NCBI RefSeq assembly: GCF_014898055.3
Contig: NW_023601104.1
Location: 76,677,106 to 76,741,105, forward strand
Length of the DNA stretch: 64,000 nucleotides
Direction: 5' to 3'
Source: Talpa occidentalis
Taxonomy: Eukaryota > Chordata > Mammalia > Eulipotyphla > Talpidae
Below the pieces are notes generated by a model. It made no database searches. It was not told the DNA's origin and saw nothing but the letters and a program-made list of their open reading frames with translations. Shown piece after piece: positions 1-10,343 of this stretch. The position numbers were made by a program, and so were the translations under genes. Numbering within the stretch: the stretch's first letter is position 1; every line of letters starts with the position of its first letter.

Positions 1-27
1 GGGAAACTGTGGGGCATTGGTTCTTTC

Positions 28-205
28 ACAGTTTCATAAGCACCAGGATCACCTGGGAACTTCTTAAATCAGAGAAGCTGTTGCTGGGCCTCACCTGGAC
101 TTTCTGACTCAGGAGGTCTAGGACTGGGCTTGAAATCTTGCATCTCTAGCCAGTGCCTGGATAATGCTGCTGCTGCTGGTCCAGGCCCACATCTGGGAAC
201 CACAT
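28..205. mobile_element. MER5-like hAT (Charlie) fragment
   Basis: CAGGATCACCTGGGAACTTC, then GACTCAGGAGGTCTAGG, then GATAATGCTGCTGCTGCTGG follow the order seen in MER5 non-autonomous DNA transposons. The copy is degraded, and strand was not set. Confidence 0.6.
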
Positions 206-358
206 CTGGAAATCAGCTTGGGAGGAGGGATGCAAAGGGGACTGGGATGAGTCAGTTCTCTCCAGCTAAGGTGCACAAAGCAAGGTCATATTACTCTTTA
301 ATGCCCCATCAGATGGGAGTCAGTTTTGCCATGAGACACATCTTCTGTACTATATGGG

Positions 359-817
359 CGTAGGGTAAGGTAAAAAGTATCAGGCTTTTCTGCCCTCCCG
401 CCATTAGGATAGATAACGTAACCCTGAGGTCCTGAATGCATGCCTGATGGCGGGCACCTAGAGTAGGGTGTGGGCATAGGTAGATGGGATTCACCTGGGC
501 TAAGACTGGGCTTATAGGGGCTGCGTCATGGGGACACCAGCAGAAGCTGAGAGAAAGAGAACCACAAGAAGAACAGAGAGCAGAGAAGCAGAGAGAACGC
601 AAAAGAAGGTCGGAGAGACCAGCTAGAGTGAAGGCTTGCTGGGGGCTGGGAGGCCTACCAGCCTCCCGGCCCCCCAGCACCCCAACCTGCCATGTACCTG
701 GTAAATCCCAACAAAAGCTCATAAAAGCCACCAAGGGCTCCAGGACTCTCTCCTCCTTTACCCGGTCCGGTCTGCTGGGATTCTAGGAAACCTGCACAGG
801 GCCATCCTGCCCTTACA
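359..817 (+). mobile_element. Solo LTR of an endogenous retrovirus-like element (copy A)
   Basis: About 459 bp, clearly related to the LTR at 35,273-35,698 over its whole length. It starts CGTAGGGTAAGG (TG mutated to CG) and ends CCCTTACA. It has an ACAAAAGCTCATAAAAGCC segment where the other copy has a polyadenylation signal. Flanking ATGGG and CTGGA are a poor duplication match, so the copy is older or mutated. No viral internal sequence adjoins it. Confidence 0.75.
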
Positions 818-1201
818 CTGGAGCTACCTTGGGCAATAGTCCTGAATCCTACCTGGCTTCTCTGTGCCCACCTTGAAGCCAGGACAAAGAGAGCCACCAG
901 AGACTGGAGGACACTATAAATTGCAGAGTTGCTGGTACTTCAGGATAGGCGGCCAGAGACGTAGTGTCAAAGCTGATACTTGGACACAACATCCCTCTGA
1001 CAATCCTACCACAGTCAGTGGATCATGCCAGGTGTCATGATAAAGCCCCCCTCATCACTCACTCCATGTGCCTGTGTGTGTATGGAGGGGTATGGAAGTC
1101 AGAGAATCAGCCATGACTGCCAGTGGGATTACAGTTGAGAAGATGATATTCGGCTCACCCCATGCCATCCTACTTAAGCCCTGTGAGGGCACATAGCCGA
1201 C
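818..1201. other. Intergenic, nothing recognised
   Basis: No coding, RNA or clear repeat signal was seen. Confidence 0.5.
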
Positions 1202-1290
1202 ATTTATGGACCTTTCAGTCCTTTTCAGGTATTGTTCTAAACAAATGATATATATTTCACATTTAATCCTTGGAACAACCCTATAAAGTA
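1202..1290 (-). mobile_element. MIR-like SINE fragment
   Basis: TTCACATTTAATCCTTGGAA followed by CAACCCTATAAAGTAG resembles the antisense core of MIR. Related sequence at 1,560-1,690 (GATTTGCCCACTACTATGAT) may be the other half. Confidence 0.5.
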
Positions 1291-1737
1291 GTTGGTAGCG
1301 GTGGGGAGCTGGGGGATACTGGAGGGAATAGCAGTGAGCTGTGGGCTAAGACTCTGCTGGTAAAACCAGGAACAGGCTGACATTCCATCCATTTCAGGAC
1401 AGCTTCAACAGAGAAACCTTATTAGCCAGTTATCAAAATAGACCACTTTCCAAATATGTGGCTAAACTTTTCACTCCCTCATAGCTATGTATAGAACTAC
1501 CCTGCAAGGATAATTTTTCTCAACTCACCTTCTGAAATATATGACGGTGTCCCTGTTTGAGGGGCAAACTCAGTGAGGGGCAAATGGTAAGTGATTTGCC
1601 CACTACTATGATACAAAGCAGTGAAAATACTAGAAACTAGTTCTGAAGAGCCTAAGATTTCAGGGTGGCTGGCTCTCAGGTCAGCACAACAGTTATCCAT
1701 CACTGAGTGTCAAGCCACCCCCAAAGTGAACCACTTA

Positions 1738-2150
1738 GAACAGCCACCACCTGTTTGCTTGTGATTCAGCAGTTGGGACTGGGCTTACCTGATCAGTCCA
1801 GCCAGGCTTACCCAGGGTGGCTCATGAGGTTGTCATGGTCTGGTGGGTTGACTGAAGGAGGGTGATCTAAGATGACCTCACTTCCGGGACTAGGACATGG
1901 AAGCTGGGTGTCAGCAGCTCCTCTCCTCTCCCCCTCCAGCTGATGCATTTAGTAGTCTAGTGCAGGTGTACATGGCTGCAGTGCCGTGCCAAGAGGGTGA
2001 GTTGAAGATCTCTCAGGACTAGGTTCTGGAGCTTGCACAGTCACTTTTATCCCATCCTATTTATCAAAGCAAGTCACATACCGTGTTCAAGGAGTGGAGA
2101 AATAGACCCCACCTCCTGAAGGCAGGAAGTACAAGTATTGTCTATGTGAT
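1738..2150. mobile_element. Possible ancient LTR-like repeat, unclassified
   Basis: The order of motifs (TTGTGATTCAGCAGTTGGGA, GGTGGCTCATGAGG, AAATAGACCCCACCTCCTGA) recalls ancient mammalian ERVL/MaLR-type LTRs. Ends and duplications are not visible, so this is a weak call. Confidence 0.3.
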
Positions 2151-2197
2151 TTCCAGTTGCTTCCCATCCCTGCCAGAGTGGTATGGTCAATCTTTTT

Positions 2198-3190
2198 AAA
2201 TTAAAAAAAAATCTAACTTTTAAAAAGTTATTATTTTATTATATTTTATTTCATATATATTTTTTACATTGGTCTTCCGTTTGTACAATGCATGCTTTCT
2301 CCTTTCCAGTGTAGTCCCTGCAAAATCCCCATCACCTATTCACCATGCACCATCACCATAGTCCCTTGTGTAAGAACACATTCCCTCCCGTTTTGATTCT
2401 TCTTCCTCCCCCTCCCCTGCAAAGTGTCTCTGATTCATATTTGAGTGTTAATTTTGTTTTTTAATTTATTATAATTATTTTCTTTTCCTGGTTCCTTATT
2501 TGATCCCCCTACATTCCTCCTATAAGTGAAACCAGTGAGAATGGCATATATTAAAGAAACAGGAAACAAATGTTGGCAAGGATGTGGAGAAAAAGGAACT
2601 CTCCTACACTGCTGGTGGGAGTGCAAACAGGTCCAACCACTATGGAAAGCTGTGTGGAGGTTCCTCAAATTACTGAAAATAAAGCTTCCATATAACCCAG
2701 CAATCCCACTCCTAGGAATCTACCCAAACACACAAAAACATTAATTCAAAAGGAGACCTGCACTCCTATGTTTATTGCAGCACTATTTACAAGAGGTGGG
2801 ATATGGAAACAACCCAAATACCCAAAAATAATGACTGGATCAAGAAGATGTGATATATATGTACACAATGGAATATTACTCAGCAATCAAAAAAGATAAA
2901 CTCATGCCATTCACAGCAACATGGATGGAGCTGGAAGGGATTATGCTCAGTGAAATAAGCCAGAAGGTATCTCATTGTGGTTTTTATTTGAATTTCTCTG
3001 ACCCAAATGATGTTGAACATTTTTTCATATACCTGTTGGCCATTTGCATTTCCTTTTTAGAGAAGTGTCATTTTAGCTCTTCTGCCCATTTTTTGACTGG
3101 ATTGCTTACTTTGATTTTGTTGAGTCACGTGAGCTCTTTATAAATCTTTGTGATCAACCCCTTATCAGTAGCATTGTGTGCAAAAATTTT
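2198..3190 (-). mobile_element. L1 3' fragment (minus strand) with an inverted internal segment
   Basis: From 2,198 to about 2,529 the sequence is antisense L1 3' UTR and tail. From about 2,530 to 2,966 it switches to sense ORF2, including the C-terminal zinc-knuckle region [18 protein letters not shown] (pattern CX3CX7HX4C). From about 2,967 to 3,190 it is antisense ORF2 again, continuing where the inverted block would have joined. Comparison with the L1 at 21,893-25,520 shows the middle block equals positions about 24,840-25,276 there. All parts are coding remnants only. Confidence 0.8.
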
Positions 3191-3234
3191 AAAAAAATAC
3201 TATTTTTTAATAAAAAATTTAATGGCAATTTAAG

Positions 3235-3420
3235 TCACCGTTTGGATGAATGTGAGGTGGTATCTCATTGCTGGTTTACCACGCATCTCCCCAGTGGTTA
3301 ATGATGTTAACTATCTTTTTGTGTACTTATTTTTCCATCCCTATATCTTTGTTAGTGAAGTGTTTGTTCAAATCTTTTGCTCCTTTATTATTGGTTGAAA
3401 GCTAATAAGTGTAAATTTTA
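3235..3420 (-). mobile_element. Older L1 fragment, antisense ORF2
   Basis: GAGGTGGTATCTCATTGCTG followed by an antisense ORF2-like segment. It covers the same ORF2 region as the neighbouring L1 but is more diverged, so it is a separate older insertion. Confidence 0.55.
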
Positions 3421-4680
3421 ATGACCATAAGCTTAGATAATTAAATCCAGAGTTTTACTGGCTGTCCAGCTTGGGCAGGACTGGGAAGGGAGATGTCTCA
3501 AAATGTCCAGGAAGAGAATGGGAATATTGGAAATTTGGAAAGTAGTTCTGAGGGTTGAAAAGAGAGTGGTGGATCTGAAGAGAAATTCTGCCACCTTCAC
3601 AATTTTGTTTAAGTTCAGCCTTGAGAGCTCCCTAACAATTTTGTCACCATTAGCACACTGATCCTCTGGAAACCCAGATGTCATGATACTTTCTGTGGGA
3701 CTTTCTTGTTTAGGGAATGCATATGTCCCTCTTGCTTGAATACATTTGGCAAGCTTGTAGGCAAAGGCAGAGACACCCAGGAGAAATATCTAGATAAGAT
3801 TTGTCCCAGGGGTCTTATCTGGGGGTAGAGTTGGGAACAAGTCTTGTGTCTAAAATGCATTCCACCAAAGCAAGGACCTTGGAAAGGAGAAAAAAGAGGA
3901 CGGACTCAGGGAAGATAAGAGCAAATAACAGTTGGTGCATTGATCAAGGACATTATGTTCAGTCATGGATAACACCATGCCAGAGAGAGATAAGTGGAAG
4001 AGAGTCCAGGAAAGAGCAGAATCAATGATTAGGGAATGGTGAATCTGATTTATGAGGCCATCTTAATAGAGCTTACTGAAGCTAGTTCATTTAACAAAAT
4101 GTAACGGATACTTATTTTCCACCAGAGTGTGAAAGGTGATGAAATGCACATATAAAAGATTAGGAAAATAAATGTTAAGAGTCAGCTCATCTAGCAAATG
4201 AATTAAGTAAAATGGAAATTTACTTCTGTATTATGCAGACCAGTTCTTGCTTCAAATTTATCCTCTCTGTGTCCTGACTAGTCACTCCTTGACGTTCTCT
4301 TAGTCTTTTCCATTCTTTCCCTCATTTGTTCCCTCTCTGTCTGGTGAGTGTCATAATTGTACACAAAACCCAACTCTGGGAGATTTTATTTCTCAACCTC
4401 TTAAAGGAATCTACTTGGCTGGCTCCTGTCCATGGGCCCACCCATCTGTGGTTGTATCTGTATTCCATTGGCTCCACCCAGTCATCCCAGGATGAAGTTG
4501 ATTCTTTCCTGATAATCCAACTCCTCTTTAAATTAGGTCTTCCCTCAAGCCAGGAACTCAGGAAAAAATAATAAATGATTCTTAATTTCATTACCCTAAC
4601 ACAGTCACTCATTATTTTGGAACACTGCTAATAATTTTTGTTCTGTATTGGAACTACTCAGGTGAAATCACAGTATCTCA
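3421..4680. other. Intergenic, no gene or clear repeat recognised
   Basis: Short open frames of up to 96 codons on both strands overlap one another and show no family resemblance. I see no promoter, splice or RNA-gene signal. Confidence 0.5.
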
Positions 4681-4689
4681 GTGTATAGT

Positions 4690-5062
4690 ATTAATTTGAA
4701 GGTAATAATTTCTACATCGTTAAATATCACTAGTGATGTAGCTAACGTTAAAAAAATTCTAACAATGTGTGGGAATGTAAACTTGGTGCAGCTATTTTGG
4801 AAAGCAATCAGGATTTACCTTAAAAACCTAAAAATGGAAATGCCATATGACTCAGCAATCCCACTCTTGAGCATCTATCTGAAGAACATGGAGCCATCCA
4901 CTCAAAGTATTATATGCTATACAATGTCCATTGCAACATTAAATTTACTATAGTTAGGACATGGAATCAACCCACTGATAGAAGATTAGATAAAGAAGAT
5001 CCAAGATTCCACACAATGGAATACTATTCAACCAGCAAAAGGAGAGAAGTTTAAAGGAATTA
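4690..5062 (+). mobile_element. Old L1 ORF2 3' fragment
   Basis: GGAATGTAAACTTGGTGCAG, CAGCAATCCCACTCTTGAGC and CACACAATGGAATACTATTC match the order of the L1 ORF2 C-terminal region. Stops and indels show it is a dead, old copy. Confidence 0.7.
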
Positions 5063-5191
5063 GGTATAGTAAAGCAAGTCAGGATGACAAAGACAAATAG
5101 TGGATATTTATATAGTGGACTATTTAACAAAGCAAAATATTTATAAAAACTAGCAGACACTAATAAAGTCAGGTTTCTGAGGTTAAGAATG

Positions 5192-5494
5192 GGGGGGCCT
5201 CCCTGGTGGCACAAGGGGTTAAGTCTCAGCACTGTGAAGCTATCTGCAGCCACTGCAGCACAAGTTCGATCCCCGGCCAGGGGATGAGAGGATTCACCAG
5301 AGACAAAGTGGGGAGCAGAACAGGCAGACTGATTGAAATACACTGCTGAGGGGAGTAGTGGGTGAGACAGGAGAGGTCTGCTGGGCCATGTGGGTCAGCT
5401 CCCTGGCCGACCAGGGTTTGAACTTGTCCTGCAGTGGCTGCAGATAGCTTCATAATGCTGCGACTTAAAACCCCTTGAGCCACCAGGGAGGCCC
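5192..5494. mobile_element. Inverted SINE pair, heads outward, tails lost
   Basis: The left 93 bp (from GGCCTCCCTGGTGGCACAAG) are the SINE head in sense. At about 5,285 the sequence switches to the antisense body and runs out to an antisense head ending CACCAGGGAGGCCC. Both outer ends are SINE 5' ends and neither A-rich tail remains, giving a hairpin with arms of about 90 bp. This fits deletion between two tail-to-tail SINEs. Confidence 0.8.
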
Positions 5495-6639
5495 AAGACA
5501 ACAATTTTTGAGGAATCTTCAGTGGGACAAAAGGCCACTGGTAAGAAAAAACATTTTAAATTTCTTTGAATCCTGTGAATGAAAACTTTAAAGATTATAA
5601 TGTATCTTATTGGCAGCATAACCACTGATAAAATAATTGACCTTTTTCCACTTAACCATATCTCTCCCACAATTAAAAGGTTTGCTAGCAGTTCTCTTGC
5701 AGAGATCTAACAAGCTTGGTAAAAGAGATTTTTATAAGACAATCAAGTAACCCCATCCTCATCAAAATGTTTTATTAAGTATCCTCATATCAATACTGTA
5801 CAGTGTTATACAAAGACCTCTTAATAGTTTATAATATACACTACCATATATTAATAAGTAGTAATTATCATTTATTGAGTGCCAATTATGTACCACTATA
5901 TTTAAACCATTGACAGCAAATCTGTTAATGGTATATAATCAAGAATTTGACAGGTCTTTGTCCCTGGTTCCTGGGAGGAAGATTCTAAATCTTCTAAATC
6001 ATGAGTCATCAAAGTGTCTTTTTAAATTTATGTACCTGTAGATTTATGTTAATGAGGTGATTTGTACTCCCTATTGAGTTTAAGCATGTTTCTGTAATTT
6101 AATCAGACATGTCTATGTACTGAAACATCTATAAAACCCCAAAAATGATGGGATTCAGAGAGCTGCAGGTTGGTGAACACATGGCAATTCCAGGGGAATG
6201 GAATGCTCATAGAGGGCATGTTAGTGCCAAGAACCTTCCCACATTCCTTGCCCTACACATCTCTTCCATCTGGCTGCTCCTGAGTTGCATTCCTTTATAA
6301 TTAGCCAGTGATCTAGTAAGTAAGTTTCTCTGAGTTCTTTAAGCCACTGAAGCAATTATCAATCCCAAAGAGGGAGTCAAGGGAACCTCCAATTTATAGC
6401 CACTTGGTCAGAAGTGCAGATAACAACCTGGACGTGTGGCTTGCATCTGAAGTGGGGCAGTCTTGTGGGACTGAGCTCTTAACCTGTGGGATTGGACACT
6501 CTCTAGTAGATAATGTTGGACTTGAATTGAATTGTTGGACAGCCAGCTGGCATTGCAGAATAGCTTGGTGGTATATTGAATTGGTATCAGAATCACACAT
6601 TGCACTTGGTATCAGATTCATAGGAACAAAATGCTTATA
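5495..6639. other. Intergenic, nothing recognised apart from a short MIR-like trace
   Basis: CATTTATTGAGTGCCAATTA at about 5,872 resembles a MIR or L2 end. The rest shows no coding or RNA signal. Confidence 0.45.
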
Positions 6640-6860
6640 TACTCAAAAATACGGATGAATCACAAATGCATTATGGCAAGTGAAAAAAAGAGCGTCAAAA
6701 GGCTACATACAGTAAGCTTCCATTGATATTATATTCTTGCAAAGGCAAAAAGTATAGGGACAGAAAACAATCAACAGTAGCCTGAGGCTAGGGTGGAGAG
6801 GAGACTGGCTACAAAGGGATACTGGAGAATTTTAAATAAATTGTAAATCATAAAGATAAT
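6640..6860 (+). mobile_element. Old L1 3' fragment (L1M-like)
   Basis: CACAAATGCATTATGGCAAG to GTAGCCTGAGGCTAGGGTGG resembles the end of ORF2 and the start of the 3' UTR of ancient L1. Confidence 0.5.
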
Positions 6861-8476
6861 GGGAGGAAAATATTGACTTTTGAATCTCTATACCATTTGT
6901 CTTCTGCAGCAATGAATGCTTGGCATCAGAGAGGGCACAGGGCATACAGACTCACAAGAGGAAAAGGCCTTGTTTAATGTCTCAAAATAGCCGAGGCTGT
7001 ACCACAATCATCGTTGTCCATTCTGATTGTCACCTCCAGTGTTACCCAGGCCCCACTTATTCATGTGTCTTGACCTCAGAACTACCCTAAGTAGCCTTCT
7101 GGACGCTGGAGTCCTTCTCCTGGTGTGACCGGAACCCTATGGATCTTCTCGAAGTCTATTACTATAAGGATATCGAAGTCACCTAATTTTCATGCAGATG
7201 GCAGAAGAAGGATCTCCCTCCTAGCTCTAGGCCACATTTGTTACCAGAGTGCTAAAGTCTGAACCAGTTTCTCTTAGGCACAGTACAAACCACAATGCAT
7301 TTTAGGGGCCCATCAGATAGCTTTAAGTTCTTTCAAAATCCAAAGAAACAACTAAGCTTTAGGGTCAAAGAAAATGTCTTAATATGTAATATTAATATAT
7401 TCACCTTTATTTAATATAGTGATAAAATAAAAATTTTGATATTCTTTTGGAGAAAGGGGCCCAAGAAGGCAGGAGTAACTAAGACCCTTGAAATGATGCA
7501 ACCCTTGCTAAAGAGGATCTCTATGTTGACACAATCTCATCAAGTTTATCTCAGATATTTGTGTCAGCTTTTTACCTGTGTCCTCTTAAATGTAAGGATT
7601 TCAACTGGATTCAATAATGATCTTTTCTTCTTTCTGGCTCCTCCTTTATCAAAATTTCTCTCCATGTCTCAAGTTACAAAACCAAAATGTTCATGCAGAT
7701 GTATGCCAAGAAATCCCTGTCTTCTCTAAGAAGTTGGTTTTCTTTCTTTTTTTTTTTTTCTTTCAGTTATTCCACGGTAGTCCATGTCCTTTTGGCCTAA
7801 CGTGTTTACTTATGTAGAACATTTTTTTAATGTGTGGTGTTTCCCCTCGATTCACCAAAGTCAGATGTCATGAGTGGTGATACCTTCCCGTCCTAATTCA
7901 ATTCAAGTACTAATCACCTCTCTTGCATGGCGTAGCCACTTGGGAGTGGTATGCAGAGAAGTCTGGGAAGATTGTGAGACATAGACACTGTTGGCATCGA
8001 GAAAGAGAGAAGACATAAAGATTGACAGATGGGAACTTGAAGACTGGTCACTGAGTGCTCCAAGTAAAGACCAAAAGAGAGTCAGTTGTGGAGAGATTAG
8101 TGGACCCTCCCCTCGCCCTCCACCTAGAAAGCATTAGGCAGGATGTTGGGGACCAGGAGAAGCAGAAGGAAGACGAGGCAGACAGGCTGAGTTCCTTCCT
8201 ATTCTGAGGATGGAAACCACTCATTTTTTAAATTTGAAAAAAGTTTATATTATTAGCTTATTATTTTTTCTCTGAATAATATGCTATTATTTTATTTTTT
8301 TCTGATATTTTCTCAGTTTGTTATTTTAAAATTGTCCAAATTTTTAAAAATAATGAGGTAAAACTGATGCCTTTTACAATTAGTTTCAAAAATACATGTT
8401 ATATGATGATCACATATGCAGGACACAAATTAATTTGAAATTTTGATTATTGATTTAACATTAGTAGGTACTTAGT
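6861..8476. other. Intergenic, nothing recognised
   Basis: AT-rich sequence with a pyrimidine tract at about 7,741-7,766. No exon or repeat was identified with confidence. Confidence 0.45.
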
Positions 8477-9088
8477 GTTTGTTTTATTCTATTGAGGTAG
8501 CATTGGCTTACAACACTGTTTGTGGTTCAGAAGTAGAAGATCATACCCTTCAGATGCACGTCACCACATCACACCTACTGCCCAGGCACCCGTAGTCCTC
8601 AATTGCCCATTGGACTCCCTCCACACTTTGCTCTCCACTGTCCCCCTCTGGTGATCTTAATTCTACAGAAACATTCCTAAGGGTTGTTATTAGTTTGGTT
8701 TTGATTGACCCTTTGTCTTGTTTCTCTATAGTCCATATGTAAGTGAAACCATACGATATTTGTCTTTCTCCTTCTGACTTATTTCTCTTAGCATAATCCC
8801 ATCCATGCTGTGGTAAATGACAAGAGTTCAATATTTTTAGAGAGTAGTATTCCATTTTGTATCCACTCCTCTATCCTTAGACATTTAGGTTATTTGCAAA
8901 TTATTGTAAATAAGGAGTAACATAGACAGGAGTGCATGTGTCCCTTTAGTGCTTTTGCATTCTTCATCTAGAAATGGAATTGCTGGATTGCATGGTAGAT
9001 CTATTTTTAGTATTTTGAGCACCCTCCCCACTGTTTGCCATAAGGATTATACCATCTTGCACTCCCACCAACAGTATACAAGAATCTA
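8477..9088 (-). mobile_element. L1 fragment, antisense ORF2 end and 3' region
   Basis: TCTCTTAGCATAATCCCATC, AGTAGTATTCCATTTTGTAT, TGGAATTGCTGGATTGCATG and CTTGCACTCCCACCAACAGT are antisense counterparts of L1 ORF2 C-terminal codons in the right order. Divergence indicates an older copy than those at 21.9, 26.7 and 30.4 kb. Confidence 0.8.
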
Positions 9089-9692
9089 TTAGCTTTTGTA
9101 GCTGTGAGCACAGGGCATCAGAGAGGTTTCGGTTCCCCTGTGACCTGAGAGAGGACTGGCAGTCTACAAGTGAGACATATACTTGGTATTTCTCACCAGT
9201 CACAGCTTTGCTGGGCTCAGTGAACTCCAGCAGCTCCACCTGAACTTTAGATTCTTGTACGAAAAGCCACCATTTATAGGCAAAATTCTCCTTGACCTTG
9301 TCAAGAAGTGCCCTCTTTTCATATATAAGGCATTATTTGGATATATAAGTAACAATCACTTCAAGCTTCTTGAACTTTTTAAAGGAGGGGTCAGTGAAAT
9401 CCATTCACACTGACAAGAGATAAACATTCCTGCTATATGATCATAATGTCCTGTTTAAAGTCTCCAAAGTCTAGTGGCATGTTTGCTAGAAGATAGAGAT
9501 GGCATTTGAGTCCATGGTAGAAGCCTGTTGTGATTTTCCCAAATCAGATTAAATTTAGTAGTAGATAGAGGGATTATCTGGGAAATTAGAGCTCTTTCCC
9601 TGTGATTGCCTAAGACATTTTACTCTTTAAGCTTCAATTGCTTCACTGAAGAAGTGAAAAAATTTATATTGGAAGATTTCATCAAACCTAAT

Positions 9693-10123
9693 TGTATTTG
9701 TTTCCTGGGGCTACCATATCAAAGTACCACAAAATGGGTAGTTTAAATAACAGAACTGTATTGTCTTAAAGTTCCAGGGGGTAGAAGTCTGAAACTCAAG
9801 GAGTTGGCAGGTTTTGGACTTTAGGGGGATTCTCTTCCTCGTCTCTCTCTTGCTTCTTATGGAAGCTTCAGGCATTTCTTGGCTGGTAGATGACTGTCTT
9901 CTCCCTGTGTCTTCACATAGTCTTTCCTCTCTTCATGTCTGTCTGTGTCCTAATTTTCCCTTTTCATAAGGATACACATCATATTAGATTAGAGCTTGCC
10001 TGAAGACTTCATCTTAACTTGATAATCTGCAAATATCTTATTTCCAAATAAAATCACATCCATAGGTACAGGGGCTTAGGACTTCAAATCTCTTTTGGAG
10101 AGAAGACAATTCAATCCATAGTA
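9693..10123 (-). mobile_element. MLT1-type LTR (ERVL-MaLR), antisense
   Basis: TGTATTTGTTTCCTGGGGCT, AAAGTACCACAAAATGGGTA, CTTTTCATAAGGATACACAT and ATTTCCAAATAAAATCACAT follow the order of an antisense MLT1 LTR. No internal MaLR sequence adjoins it. This is an ancient insertion shared by placental mammals in general. Confidence 0.8.
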
Positions 10124-10303
10124 CTAACTTGGTTTAAACAAAAACTCAATTAAGGGGAATCTATGCAAAACCAAAAGTACACTACCAGGAGAAACTGGAA
10201 TGACTATTGGGCAAGTGATCACAATTGCCCACCTAGCTTGACCTTTGTCTAATTGCAGAATGACTTTCAGGCTCCATCCATGGAGATTATAGGATCTATG
10301 CCC

Positions 10304-10343
10304 AGCATAGCATAGCATAGCATAGCATAGCATAGCATAGCAT
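10304..10343. repeat. Pentanucleotide microsatellite (AGCAT)8
   Basis: Eight perfect units of AGCAT (40 bp). Perfect copies of this length usually vary in number between individuals. Confidence 0.95.

Noticed and set aside
7741..7766. Pyrimidine tract ending in CAG as a splice acceptor
   Set aside because: No open coding segment or donor follows; T-rich tracts are frequent in this region.
10304..10343. Short repeat array as a CRISPR
   Set aside because: Units are contiguous 5-mers without spacers, and the sequence is mammalian.
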